Assembly: GCA_964513215.1 (NCBI GenBank)
Contig: CAZELU010000001.1
Coordinates: forward strand, 1 to 64,000
DNA from: Casp-actino8 sp964513215
GTDB taxonomy: Bacteria > Actinomycetota > Acidimicrobiia > Acidimicrobiales > Ilumatobacteraceae
Direction of reading: 5' to 3'
Length of the DNA stretch: 64,000 nucleotides
The notes under the pieces were generated by a model, which made no database searches, was not told the origin of the DNA, and worked only from the letters and a program-made list of their open reading frames with translations. Shown piece by piece: positions 1 through 8,201 of the stretch (position 1 is the stretch's first letter; the number at the start of each line of letters is the position of its first letter). The translations under genes were made by a program, and so were the position numbers.

Positions 1-1
1 C

Positions 2-2347
2 TCAGCCCCGCAACTGAGCGTTCAGTTTTGCTGCCGCGGCGACGCACTTGTCGCGAACACTCGCCACATCGCCATCAGTGAGAGTCCGATCGGGAGCCTG
101 CAACCGCAAGCGGTACGCGAGGCTCCGGGTCTCCCCCGACCCACCCGGCCGGTACACGTCGAACAGATCGAGGGACACGAGCAACGATCCGGCCGCCTGT
201 CGCAATGCCTTGTCCAACTTCTCGGCAGTTACGTCGGCCGGAACGTTGAACGCCAGATCGAAGTCGGTCGACGGGAACTTCGAGGTGGCCTTCCACTGCG
301 GCACCTTCGGCTCCGCGGCCAACAGCACCGACAGATTCAATTCGAGCACCGCCACCCGCTCACTCACCTCGTAGGCATCGAGAACGTCGGGATGGATCTC
401 TCCGACCGCACCCACGACGTCGCGACCGGCTGACAGCGTCGCCGAGCGCGTGGGGTGCAGGCCGTCGGGAACCTTCGACTGGTCGAGGCGTGCACCCCAA
501 CCCATGGCCGCCACCAATTCGCGCCACACCGCAACCGCGCGCGGAGCCTCGGCCCCGGCAATGAGCACACACAGAGCCTCGTACTCGGCCGGGAGAACGT
601 CGTCACTCGGCGGATACACGTGGCCGATCTCGAAGAAAGCCACTCCACCGCGGCGATGCGATTCGTTGAAAGCGACCGCCTTCAACAGTCCGGGGCGCAA
701 CGAGGTGCGCAACACGTCGTCCCCCACCACCAACGGATTGACCAGACGAACCGCATCGGCCGACAAACCAGCGCTCGACAGATCGCCGTCGGTGAGGAAC
801 GGATGCGGCATGGCCTCGTCGAGGCCCAGGCCGAGCAGAACGTCGCGCACACGGCGACGGCGTTGCTGCACCGGTGACAGTCCGCCGGCGAGAGTCGACT
901 TCGGAACCGTCTTGCCCAACTTGTCGTAGCCGAACAGACGAGCCACCTCTTCGACGACGTCGATCTCGAGCGTGCAATCGGGCCGCCACGACGGAACCGA
1001 CACCACGAGCGCCGAGCCGTCGGCGCGGCAGGTGAAGCCGATCGGTTCGACCAACGCCGTGATCTCGTTCGCGCTGAACGGTCGACCCAACAACGCACCC
1101 ACGCGCTCGGGCCGCACGGTGATCGTGAGCGGGGTCGGCAGCGACGGCGTACGAGCGTCGACGAAACCATCGTGCACCACGAGATCGGGGCAGGTGATGC
1201 GCAGCAACTCGACGAAGCGGGCAATCGAGGATTCGATTCCGAGAGGATCGACGCCCCGCTCGAACCGAGCCGACGCCTCGCTGCGCAACCCGAGCCGCTG
1301 AACCGTCTTCATGATGCCGGGCACCTCGAAGTACGCGGTCTCGAGCGCGACCGTGGTGGTGCCGTCGCTGATCTCGGTGTTCTGACCGCCCATGATGCCG
1401 GCGATACCGATGGGCCGATCGGTCGCGTCGCAGATCAACAGATCGTCGGCGGTGAGCGTGCGCTCCACGCCGTCGAGCGTGATCATCGACTCGCCGTCAC
1501 GCGCCACACGAATTCGGAAACCTCCCCCACCCAGCGTGTCGAAGTCGTACGCGTGGTTGGGCTGATTGGTCTCGAGCATCACGTAGTTGCTCGCGTCGAC
1601 CACGTTGTTGATGGGCCGCATACCCGCCGCGGCCAAGCGGCTCTTCATCCAGTCGGGCGATTCGGCCACTCGGATACCCGAGATGATGACGGTGGTGAAC
1701 CGCGGGCAACGATCGCCAGCCACGATCTCGACCGATGCCGACCTGGTCGGACCGCTGGTCACGACCGCACCGTTCGGGGCGCTGAACGGAACTCCGAACC
1801 GTGCCGCCAGGTCGCGCGCCACACCCACGTGCCCGTAGGCGTCGGGACGATTGCGCAAGACGTCGAGGTCGTACACGATCTCCTCGGCCAGACCGAGGGC
1901 CTGGCCGTACGGAACTCCGAGTGGCGTCTTCGGATCGAGGATGAGGATCCCGCTGTGATCGTCGCCGAGACCCAACTCGCGCGACGAGCAGCACATTCCC
2001 TCGCTCGGGATTCCGACGATCGGCTTGGTCTCGATGAGTCGGCCGTCGGGCATGGCCGTGCCGGGGGTGGCCCACGGGATCACGTCACCGGGCTGCATGT
2101 TGAACGCACCACACCACACGTGGTGTTCGGTGCCGTCGCCGATGTCGAGGAACACGCGATGCACCTTGGCCGCATCGGGGTGGCGCTCGGTGCGAATCAC
2201 GCGGGCGGTGATGACACCGGCCACCGTGGCCCCCACGCGATCGACACTCTCGACCGCCAGGCCGACATCGGACAACGTGTGAGCGATCGCGTCGACGTCA
2301 TCGGGCAGTGGTGCCAGTTCGCGGAGCCAGGAGTGAACGACCTTCAT
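2..2347 (-). CDS. pheT: Phenylalanine--tRNA ligase beta subunit
   Basis: Beta chain of the cytoplasmic alpha2-beta2 enzyme that charges tRNA-Phe. It has 781 residues, normal for the family. The N-terminal part reads as the tRNA-binding OB fold. IGIAGIMGG and RSEASARFERGVDP mark the B3/B4 editing region and core. The C-terminal 100 residues (from FPSTDFDLAF) are the ferredoxin-fold anticodon-binding domain. The frame is open 112 codons further upstream, but that part overlaps pheS; the ATG at 2347 gives MKVVHSWLREL, the family's usual beginning. It lies 1 base after the pheS stop, so the two are translated from one message. The TGA stop touches the window edge. Confidence 0.97.
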   Translation of the reverse strand: MKVVHSWLRELAPLPDDVDAIAHTLSDVGLAVESVDRVGATVAGVITARVIRTERHPDAAKVHRVFLDIGDGTEHHVWCGAFNMQPGDVIPWATPGTAMPDGRLIETKPIVGIPSEGMCCSSRELGLGDDHSGILILDPKTPLGVPYGQALGLAEEIVYDLDVLRNRPDAYGHVGVARDLAARFGVPFSAPNGAVVTSGPTRSASVEIVAGDRCPRFTTVIISGIRVAESPDWMKSRLAAAGMRPINNVVDASNYVMLETNQPNHAYDFDTLGGGGFRIRVARDGESMITLDGVERTLTADDLLICDATDRPIGIAGIMGGQNTEISDGTTTVALETAYFEVPGIMKTVQRLGLRSEASARFERGVDPLGIESSIARFVELLRITCPDLVVHDGFVDARTPSLPTPLTITVRPERVGALLGRPFSANEITALVEPIGFTCRADGSALVVSVPSWRPDCTLEIDVVEEVARLFGYDKLGKTVPKSTLAGGLSPVQQRRRRVRDVLLGLGLDEAMPHPFLTDGDLSSAGLSADAVRLVNPLVVGDDVLRTSLRPGLLKAVAFNESHRRGGVAFFEIGHVYPPSDDVLPAEYEALCVLIAGAEAPRAVAVWRELVAAMGWGARLDQSKVPDGLHPTRSATLSAGRDVVGAVGEIHPDVLDAYEVSERVAVLELNLSVLLAAEPKVPQWKATSKFPSTDFDLAFNVPADVTAEKLDKALRQAAGSLLVSLDLFDVYRPGGSGETRSLAYRLRLQAPDRTLTDGDVASVRDKCVAAAAKLNAQLRG

Positions 2348-2348
2348 G

Positions 2349-3350
2349 TCAGAACTGCTCGATGAACCGGATGTCGTTGGTGTACATCTCGCGCACGTCG
2401 CCCACACCGTGGCGCTCCTTGGCCATGCGATCGATGCCGAAGCCGAACGCGAAGCCGCTCCATTCCTCGGGGTCGAGCCCTCCGGCGCGCAGCACGTTGG
2501 GGTGCACCATGCCGCATCCACCCAGCTCGAGCCAATCGCCCTTGGGTGTGCGGATGTCGAACTCGGCCGACGGTTCGGTGAACGGGAAGTAGGAAGGGCG
2601 CAGTCGGCTACCGAACTCGGTGCCGAAGAATGCCTTGGTGAAGGCGTCGATGGTGCCGGCCAGATCGGCGAGCGTGATCCCACGATCGATCACGAGGCCT
2701 TCGATCTGATGGAACACGGCGAGGTGGGTGGCGTCGGTGGTCTCGTTGCGGAACACGCGACCCGGCATCACCATGTAGATAGGAGGTTCGATGGCCTGCA
2801 TCACACGGATCTGCACCGGGGATGTGTGCGTACGCAGCACCGTGCTCCCGGGCGCACCATGGTCGACGTAGAACGTGTCGTGCATACTGCGCGCCGGATG
2901 CGACGGCGGCATGTTGAGCGCCTCGAAGTTGTACCAATCGGTCTCCACTTCGGGCCCCTCGGCGATCTGGAAACCCAGCCCCACGAACACGTCCTCGAGT
3001 CGCTCCCAGGCTTGCGTCACCAAGTGAGCACGGCCACGCGTGGGTGGCTTCACGAATTCGGTGAGATCGAGTGCTTCGGCCGCCAACTGGACGGCGCGCT
3101 CGGCCCGGGCCAACACCGCGCGGCGTTCGTCGAGCGCCGACTGCACCACGGTCATCGCGTCGTTGAGCGCGGCGCCCATGGCCTTCTTCTCGTCGACCGT
3201 GGCCAACTTGCCGAGTCCGGCCTTCAACTGTGCGAGCGGACCCTTCTTGCCCAGCAATTCGGCGTCGAGACGACGCAGATCGTCGACGGTCGCCGCACTG
3301 GAGATACTGGCCACGGCGGCGGCCCGGGCGGCGTCGATGTCGGCGATCAT
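2349..3350 (-). CDS. pheS: Phenylalanine--tRNA ligase alpha subunit
   Basis: Catalytic chain of phenylalanyl-tRNA synthetase, a class II enzyme that makes Phe-AMP and transfers it to tRNA. It has 333 residues. An N-terminal coiled coil (about 1-90) is followed by the class II core with HPARSMHDTFY and LRTHTSPVQIR near motif 2, and FGFGIDRMA as motif 3. The frame is also open to an ATG at 3395, but that start overlaps the preceding methyltransferase by 38 bases and adds residues not typical of PheS; the ATG at 3350, 7 bases after the methyltransferase stop, is preferred. No strong Shine-Dalgarno is visible, which fits coupled translation from the gene ahead. Confidence 0.96.
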   Translation of the reverse strand: MIADIDAARAAAVASISSAATVDDLRRLDAELLGKKGPLAQLKAGLGKLATVDEKKAMGAALNDAMTVVQSALDERRAVLARAERAVQLAAEALDLTEFVKPPTRGRAHLVTQAWERLEDVFVGLGFQIAEGPEVETDWYNFEALNMPPSHPARSMHDTFYVDHGAPGSTVLRTHTSPVQIRVMQAIEPPIYMVMPGRVFRNETTDATHLAVFHQIEGLVIDRGITLADLAGTIDAFTKAFFGTEFGSRLRPSYFPFTEPSAEFDIRTPKGDWLELGGCGMVHPNVLRAGGLDPEEWSGFAFGFGIDRMAKERHGVGDVREMYTNDIRFIEQF

Positions 3351-3357
3351 GAGCAGG

Positions 3358-4116
3358 TCAAACCGTACCGTTTCGGCCGCGTCGCTGACGAGCAACTTCG
3401 AAGCACAGCACCGTGGCGGCCATGGCCACGTTCAGGCTCTCGGTGCGACCCACGTGAGGAATGGACACCCACTCGTGAACGGGAGCATCAGAACTCATGC
3501 CGTGAGCCTCGTGACCCACCACGATGGCGACCCGGCGCGTGAAGTCGAACGACCACATGTCGACACCCGAGTGCGACGAAGTACCCACCAACACGAGGTC
3601 GAAACCGATCGCCGCGAGCGACTCGACCTCGACCACCGGCAATCGGAACAACGAACCGGCCGATGCCCTCACGCACTTGGGATTGGTGGGGTCGACGGTG
3701 CCAGCTGTGATCACGACCGCGTGCGCACCAGCCGCTTCGGCCGAGCGCATGATGGTTCCGAGATTTCCCGGATCGGACACGCCGTCGGCCACCACCACGA
3801 ACGTGGCTGCACTCAGGACATCAGGGGCGACCGGGCGACGGCGCGCGATGGCCACGATGCCGTTGGGCGACTCGGTGTCGGCCACCTTGTCGAGCACTCC
3901 GTCGGCGAGACGGTGAACCGTGCCCGCGCCCGGAACGGGCGATGCATCAGGTGCGAGGAACTGCGCTTCGAACTCGAGGCCGGCCGCGACCGCTTCGGCG
4001 ACGAGCACGGGCCCGTCGATCACGAGCGCGTTCTCCTCGATACGCGAACTGCGGCGCCCGATCAGGCGCCGCAGTCGTTGAACGTGCTGGTTGGTGAGAC
4101 CGAGACCGGTACTCAC
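3358..4116 (-). CDS. SpoU/TrmH-family RNA 2'-O-methyltransferase
   Basis: SAM-dependent ribose methyltransferase of the SPOUT superfamily, 252 residues. An N-terminal substrate-binding part (about 1-95) precedes the knotted domain. The family motifs are visible in order: SDPGNLGTIMRSAEAAGA (motif 1), IVVGHEAHGMS (motif 2) and IPHVGRTESLNVAMAA (motif 3). The start is GTG, 3 bases after the rplT stop. Actinobacteria commonly keep such a gene (called tsnR in some annotations) between rplT and pheS, so an rRNA target is likely, but the modified nucleotide cannot be read from sequence. Confidence 0.9.
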   Translation of the reverse strand: MSTGLGLTNQHVQRLRRLIGRRSSRIEENALVIDGPVLVAEAVAAGLEFEAQFLAPDASPVPGAGTVHRLADGVLDKVADTESPNGIVAIARRRPVAPDVLSAATFVVVADGVSDPGNLGTIMRSAEAAGAHAVVITAGTVDPTNPKCVRASAGSLFRLPVVEVESLAAIGFDLVLVGTSSHSGVDMWSFDFTRRVAIVVGHEAHGMSSDAPVHEWVSIPHVGRTESLNVAMAATVLCFEVARQRRGRNGTV

Positions 4117-4119
4117 ACG

Positions 4120-4476
4120 TCAGCCAAGGGCAGCCTTGGCGGTGGCCACCAACTTGGAGAAGGCGGCCGCATCGGTGACGGCAAGATCGGCGAGGATCTT
4201 GCGGTCGACTTCGATGCCAGCGGCATTGAGGCCGGCGATGAAACGCGAGTAGCTGATGTCGTTCAGACGGCAGGCCGCGTTGATGCGCTGGATCCACAGA
4301 CGACGGAACTCACCCTTCTTCGCGCGGCGGTCGCGGAACGCGTACTGCCCCGACTTCATCACCTGCTCGTTGGCGGCGCGGACCGAACGGCTCTTGTTGC
4401 CGTAGTAGCCCTTGGCGCGCTCGAGGATCTGGCGGCGCTTCTTCTTGGCGTTGACCGAACGCTTGACTCTGGCCAT
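4120..4476 (-). CDS. rplT: 50S ribosomal protein L20
   Basis: Early-assembly protein of the large ribosomal subunit, 118 residues, the normal length. The highly basic N-terminal arm starts MARVKRSVNAKKKRR and is followed by AKGYYGNKSRSVR and LWIQRINAACR, all diagnostic of L20. It follows rpmI by 44 bases in the classic infC-rpmI-rplT order. In other bacteria L20 represses this operon by binding its own messenger; whether it does so here, through the leader before infC, is untested. Confidence 0.98.
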   Translation of the reverse strand: MARVKRSVNAKKKRRQILERAKGYYGNKSRSVRAANEQVMKSGQYAFRDRRAKKGEFRRLWIQRINAACRLNDISYSRFIAGLNAAGIEVDRKILADLAVTDAAAFSKLVATAKAALG

Positions 4477-4520
4477 TTCGACTTTCCTTTACTCGATGGG
4501 GGACGACGGGACGGAACTGC

Positions 4521-4718
4521 TCAGCGCTCGGCGAGAAGACGCTTGATCTTCTTCTCGTCACCCGAGTGAACGTCGACCATGCCGTCGAGACGACGGGTAC
4601 GGGTGGACGGCTTCTTCTCGAAGAGGTGCTGACGGTTCTGCTGGAGGCGGCGCAACTTGCCAGTTCCGGTCTTGCGGAACCGCTTGGCGGCCGTCTTGCT
4701 GGTCTTCATCTTGGGCAT
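4521..4718 (-). CDS. rpmI: 50S ribosomal protein L35
   Basis: Small basic ribosomal protein of 65 residues. It begins MPKMKTSKTAAKRFRKTGTGK, the L35 signature, and ends with a lysine-rich tail. A longer reading from 4796 would run into infC and is rejected. The start lies 7 bases after the infC stop, so translation is probably coupled to infC. Confidence 0.97.
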   Translation of the reverse strand: MPKMKTSKTAAKRFRKTGTGKLRRLQQNRQHLFEKKPSTRTRRLDGMVDVHSGDEKKIKRLLAER

Positions 4719-4725
4719 TGCTTCC

Positions 4726-5343
4726 TCACTCTGTTGTTTGTGGGGCTGATTCAGGGGCTGTCTCAGAGGCTGTATCGGTCGTGGAAGCCGGCGCATCGGA
4801 CTTGGAGTTCTTCTTCGGTGCGGGCTTCTTGTCGGGTATGAGCACGAGAGTCATGTTGCGACCTTCGAGTCGCGCCTGCGTCTCCACCTTGGCGATGGAA
4901 CCGACTTGTTCGAGCACACCATCCAGGATCCGGCTGCCGAGTTCGGGGTGAGCCATCTCACGGCCCCGGAACTGCAACGTCACCTTCACCTTGTGGCCGT
5001 CTTCGAGGAACTCCTGCACGTGACGAACCTTGGTGTCGAAGTCACCCTTTCCGATCTTGGGTCGGAACTTGACTTCCTTCACCGTCACGTGCGACGCCTT
5101 CTTGCGCGCTTCGCGCAGACGCTGACTCTCCTCGTAGCGGAACTTGCCGTAATCCATGATGCGACACACCGGCGGTGTGGCCGTGGGGGCCACTTCGACC
5201 AAGTCGAGGTCGAGTTCACGAGCCAAGCTCAGCGCCTCGGGCAGAGGCTTGATACCGAACTGGGCTCCGTCGGGGCCGATCACCCTCACTTCACGAGCAC
5301 GAATGCGTTCGTTGTAGCGAGGTTCGTTCTGCGGCGGTGCTAT
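4726..5343 (-). CDS. infC: Translation initiation factor IF-3, probable ATA start
   Basis: IF-3 binds the 30S subunit, keeps it free of 50S and checks start-codon pairing. The first ATG/GTG in frame (GTG 5289) would remove the conserved segment NERIRAREVR that opens IF-3 proteins. That segment is encoded upstream, and the frame closes at a TAG at 5377-5379. The only start-like codon placed correctly is ATA at 5341-5343, preceded by a GAGAGAG tract, giving 205 residues. The N-terminal domain runs to about 85 (LVEVAPTATPPVCRIMDYGKF), the C-terminal domain follows, and an S/T/E/A-rich tail of about 35 residues ends the protein. AUU, AUC or AUA starts are an IF-3 hallmark that lets the protein repress itself. 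Confidence 0.9.
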   Translation of the reverse strand: MAPPQNEPRYNERIRAREVRVIGPDGAQFGIKPLPEALSLARELDLDLVEVAPTATPPVCRIMDYGKFRYEESQRLREARKKASHVTVKEVKFRPKIGKGDFDTKVRHVQEFLEDGHKVKVTLQFRGREMAHPELGSRILDGVLEQVGSIAKVETQARLEGRNMTLVLIPDKKPAPKKNSKSDAPASTTDTASETAPESAPQTTE

Positions 5344-5500
5344 GGCTGCTCTCTCTTGTGCAAAGGGTTTGCCTCCCTAGATCGGACGACACGAAGCCGA
5401 TCGGAGGCGAGCAGCGCTCGCTCAGACTGACCTGACGCACGCTGGTCGTGGCCAGGTGGGGGCGAACCCCACTTCGCATGAGTTGTGGCCTTGTAGGGTA
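5344..5500 (-). promoter_or_regulatory. Structured leader and promoter of the infC operon
   Basis: Read on the minus strand, this leader holds a 12-bp stem (5371-5408: GCCTCC and GATCGG pairing with CCGATC and GGAGGC, with a TAG bulge), an adjoining hairpin GCGAGC-GCT-GCTCGC (5407-5421) that shares its end and so competes with the first, and a stem GTGGGG-TTCG-CCCCAC near 5453-5473. No T-run follows the main stem, so it is not a simple terminator. A weak promoter (TTGCCT, 16 bases, TACAAG) sits just upstream near 5490-5517. Ribosomal-protein or IF-3 autoregulation is the obvious hypothesis. Confidence 0.55.
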
Positions 5501-5522
5501 ACCGCCCGACGAGGCAAAACCC

Positions 5523-5852
5523 ATGACGACCGCCGATTCCCACCCCTTCTCGACCGAGCCCGAACCCGACGAATCAGAGCTCGAAGAATCGATGGAAGCC
5601 CTGGCCGAGGCCCGGCGCCGTCTGGCCGAAGTCCCCGCCGAGGTCGTGGTCGTGAACCACGCGATGGGGCTCTACGAGTTGGCCGCCATCCACCTGACGG
5701 CCACACCCCCCGATCTCGGGGCGGCCGCGCTCTCCATCGACGCGTTGGCCTGTTTGGTCGACGGTCTGGGCGATCGCCTGGGCCCCGATGCGGCCGTTCT
5801 GGGCGATGCTCTGAGCAACATCCGCCTGGCCTTCGTACAGATCAAGGGCTAG
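5523..5852 (+). CDS. DUF1844 family protein
   Basis: Small acidic cytoplasmic protein of 109 residues with no assigned function. After an acidic N-terminus (about 1-25) comes an all-helical region ending DALSNIRLAFVQIKG, which resembles DUF1844, a family that sits beside infC in many actinobacteria. It is transcribed away from infC. A TAGGGT box at 5494-5499 and a GAGG 8 bases before the ATG suggest its own leadered promoter. The stop overlaps the stop of the cold-shock-like gene on the other strand by 4 bases. Family placement is from remembered sequence pattern and gene order. Confidence 0.75.
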   Translation: MTTADSHPFSTEPEPDESELEESMEALAEARRRLAEVPAEVVVVNHAMGLYELAAIHLTATPPDLGAAALSIDALACLVDGLGDRLGPDAAVLGDALSNIRLAFVQIKG

Positions 5853-6058
5853 CGGCGCAGAGCGAATGCTTCGGGACGCGAGAACTTCTCGCGCACCTCG
5901 AACTCGACCGACTCCCCCACTGAAACCTCGCGCGACCCGTCGGCGATCTCCACACAGTGGAACGCGAACCGTTCGCCGTCGCTCTCGACCACACCGAGTC
6001 CGATGTGTGCGTCGAACTCGACCACGACACCACGGCGGCGGGACGTCCGCGTGTTCAT
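5849..6058 (-). CDS. Cold-shock-domain-like small protein
   Basis: A 69-residue protein that fits one five-stranded cold-shock (OB) fold: GVVVEFDAHIGLGVV, then FAFHCVEIADG, then VGESVEFEV. RNP2 is recognisable (FAFHCVEI). RNP1 is altered (HIGLGVV instead of the usual KGFGFI), so nucleic-acid binding may be weaker or different from classical CspA. It starts 1 base after the hisG stop, so it belongs to the def-fmt-rsmB-mogA-hisG transcript. The ATG at 6058 is the only one that leaves out the hisG shadow. Confidence 0.8.
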   Translation of the reverse strand: MNTRTSRRRGVVVEFDAHIGLGVVESDGERFAFHCVEIADGSREVSVGESVEFEVREKFSRPEAFALRR

Positions 6059-6059
6059 G

Positions 6060-6932
6060 TCAGGCGACGATCTTGGCGATGGGAATCTCGAGCAGGTCGG
6101 ACGCACCCGCGTCCTTGAGTGCCGGGATGAGCGTGTTGATCGAACGCTTCTCGACCACCGACTCGACGGCGAATCCGCCCCCGGCCAACTCGCTGATGGT
6201 GGGTGACTTCGCCGAGGGCAGCACCGCCAGCACCTTGGCCAGATCGTCGGCACCGACGTTCAACTTCACCAACACCTTGCCACGCGCGTCGAGAGTGCCG
6301 AGCAACAGGGTCATGAGTTGACCCATCGCGTGGCGCTTGGCCGGATCGGCGTAGGCCGCGGGGTTGGCGATCATCTCGGTGTACGACACGAGCATGGTGT
6401 CGATCACACGCAGACCGGCGGCGCGCAATGCGCGACCGGTCTCGGTGATGTCGACGATGCAGTCGGCGATGTCGGGAATCTTGGCTTCGGATGCGCCGTA
6501 CGACAGACGTACGTCGGCATCGATTCCGCGCGACGCGAAGAAGCGCTTGGTGAGACCTGGATACTCGGTGCTGACGCGCACACCTTGCGGAAGGTCGGCC
6601 ACCGACGATGCCGTCGAGTCACCGGCCACCGCCACCACGACCTTGACCGGATCGGACGTGGCCTTCGAGTACTTCAACTCGCCCAGGCTCTGCACGTCGC
6701 TCTGGGTTTCTTCAACCCAGTCACGGCCGGTGATTCCGATGTCGAAGAGTCCCTCGGCCACGTACTGCGGAATCTCCTGCGGACGCAGGATGCGAACCTC
6801 GGCAATGCGCGGATCGTCGATACTCGCCTTGTAATCGACGCTCGACGAACGGCGGATGGGCAGATCGGCCGCCTCGAACAAATCGAAGGTGGCCTTCTCC
6901 AGTGAACCCTTGGGAACGACGAGCCGTAACAC
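6060..6932 (-). CDS. hisG: ATP phosphoribosyltransferase (long form)
   Basis: First enzyme of histidine synthesis: joins ATP and PRPP to give phosphoribosyl-ATP. At 290 residues it is the long HisG, with two periplasmic-binding-like lobes (MLRLVVPKGSLEKAT at the start, GITGRDWVEE, DITETGRALR) and a C-terminal ACT-like domain (about 210-290) that normally mediates feedback inhibition by histidine, so no HisZ partner is needed. The start is GTG. A TAGCGT box ends 8 bases before it, suggesting its own near-leaderless promoter. No other his gene is in the window. Confidence 0.95.
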   Translation of the reverse strand: MLRLVVPKGSLEKATFDLFEAADLPIRRSSSVDYKASIDDPRIAEVRILRPQEIPQYVAEGLFDIGITGRDWVEETQSDVQSLGELKYSKATSDPVKVVVAVAGDSTASSVADLPQGVRVSTEYPGLTKRFFASRGIDADVRLSYGASEAKIPDIADCIVDITETGRALRAAGLRVIDTMLVSYTEMIANPAAYADPAKRHAMGQLMTLLLGTLDARGKVLVKLNVGADDLAKVLAVLPSAKSPTISELAGGGFAVESVVEKRSINTLIPALKDAGASDLLEIPIAKIVA

Positions 6933-6958
6933 GACCGCGAACGCTATCGGGCCGGCCT

Positions 6959-7432
6959 TCAGTGATTCGTGGGAGTTTCAGCCAAGAGACGCAGTGCGTG
7001 CGGCAGCACGTCGACGATCGCATTGATCTGCTCGACGCACCCCTTGGGCGAACCCGGTGTGTTGCACACGATGGCCTGACCACGCACACCCGCGATTCCC
7101 CGCGAGAGTCGACCCAACGGACTCACCAGTCGCATGGCCTCGGCCAAGCCAGGTGCCTCGCGTTCGATCACACGGCGTGTTCCTTCCGGGGTCTGATCGC
7201 GCGGTGCGAATCCGGTACCGCCAGTGGTGACCACCAGACCGGCGAAACCATCGCACAGAGCGGTGAGAGCGCGGGCCACTTCGTCGGTGCCGTCGGGGGT
7301 GAGTGCTCGCTCGACCACCGTGAAACCAGCCGCGGTGAGCGCATCGGCGAGAGCCGCTCCCGACAGGTCTTCGCGCGTGCCGTGAACCACACCGTCGCTC
7401 ACGGTGAGCACCTTGGCGAACAGGTCAGCCAT
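6959..7432 (-). CDS. Molybdenum cofactor biosynthesis protein, MogA/MoaB type
   Basis: Molybdopterin-binding fold protein of 157 residues, probably the adenylyltransferase that activates molybdopterin for metal insertion. Motifs seen are TTGGTGFAPRDQTPE (the GGTG loop) and NTPGSPKG, both typical of MogA/MoaB. The ATG at 7432 overlaps the end of rsmB by 8 bases. No other molybdenum gene lies nearby, so the choice between MogA and MoaB stays open. Confidence 0.88.
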   Translation of the reverse strand: MADLFAKVLTVSDGVVHGTREDLSGAALADALTAAGFTVVERALTPDGTDEVARALTALCDGFAGLVVTTGGTGFAPRDQTPEGTRRVIEREAPGLAEAMRLVSPLGRLSRGIAGVRGQAIVCNTPGSPKGCVEQINAIVDVLPHALRLLAETPTNH

Positions 7433-8201
7433 GGACCCGACGGTATCGGACGATCACCATGCCGTCGGTGTCGGACACGTGCGGTAGCAGACGGTGACCG
7501 GTTCCGAATCGTTGCCATGGAGCGGGCAGTTCGGCGTCGTCGATCTCGAATCCGTCGGGCGTGCGATGGTCGATCGATTCGACAGCGGTGATCGTGCACA
7601 CGCTGTACACCAATCGGCCGCCCGGAGCGACCAACGCGGCTGACGCGGCGAGGATCTCTCGCTGCAACACCACCAAGTCGGTCACATCGTCGGGAGTGAT
7701 GCGCCACCGTGCATCGGGGCGCCGCCGCAACGCGCCGAGACCCGAGCACGGTGCGTCGACGAGGACGCAATCGAACGAACCATGCGCGAACGGTGGCCGA
7801 CGACCGTCGGCCACCAACACCGGGACCTTCTGGCCGAGTTGCTGCGCGTTGCGCGCGACCAACGTCGCCCGGGTCACGCTCACATCGGCTCCGATCACGC
7901 GCGCACCCGAAGCGGCCAAACCAGTGGACTTGCCACCCGGTCCGGCGCACACGTCGAGGACTCGCTCGTGTGGTCGCGCGGCCGCAGCCTCGACCACCAT
8001 CTGACTCGCGCGATCCTGCACGTAGCCGTCGTCGCGTCGAGTGACCGGTGGCGCGGTGTTCATGTGCTCGAGCGCTCTNNNNNNNNNNNNNNNNNNNNNN
8101 NNNNNNNNNNNNNNNNNNNNNNNNNNNNNNNNNNNNNNNNNNNNNNNNNNNNNNNNNNNNNNNNNNNNNNNNNNNNNNGCCAGTCGACGGGCCGACGTCA
8201 T
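7425..8201 (-). CDS. rsmB: 16S rRNA (cytosine-967-C5)-methyltransferase, broken by an assembly gap
   Basis: Both ends are readable. ATG at 8201 overlaps the fmt stop as ATGA and reads MTSARRL, a typical RsmB beginning. After the N run, 218 residues of the C-terminal SAM-dependent domain follow: CAGPGGKSTG (SAM loop), DAPCSGLGALRRRPD (catalytic PCSG cysteine) and YSVCTI (second conserved cysteine). The NusB-like domain and linker, about 200 residues in relatives, lie in the gap, so the gap must really be several hundred bases. Frame agreement across the 100 N is accidental. Confidence 0.9.
   Translation of the reverse strand: MTSARRLXXXXXXXXXXXXXXXXXXXXXXXXXXXXXXXXXXRALEHMNTAPPVTRRDDGYVQDRASQMVVEAAAARPHERVLDVCAGPGGKSTGLAASGARVIGADVSVTRATLVARNAQQLGQKVPVLVADGRRPPFAHGSFDCVLVDAPCSGLGALRRRPDARWRITPDDVTDLVVLQREILAASAALVAPGGRLVYSVCTITAVESIDHRTPDGFEIDDAELPAPWQRFGTGHRLLPHVSDTDGMVIVRYRRVHG
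8079..8178. other. Assembly gap, 100 N
   Basis: Exactly 100 undetermined bases, the usual placeholder for a gap of unknown size. It falls inside rsmB and, by comparison with the family, should stand for roughly 500-650 bases. Confidence 0.95.

Noticed and set aside
1172..2365. Long plus-strand open frames, for example 1172-2365 and 34341-35966
   Set aside because: They lie antisense to pheT and to murC/murB, read as R/H/G-rich sequence with no domain, and arise because high-GC codons leave few stops on the other strand.
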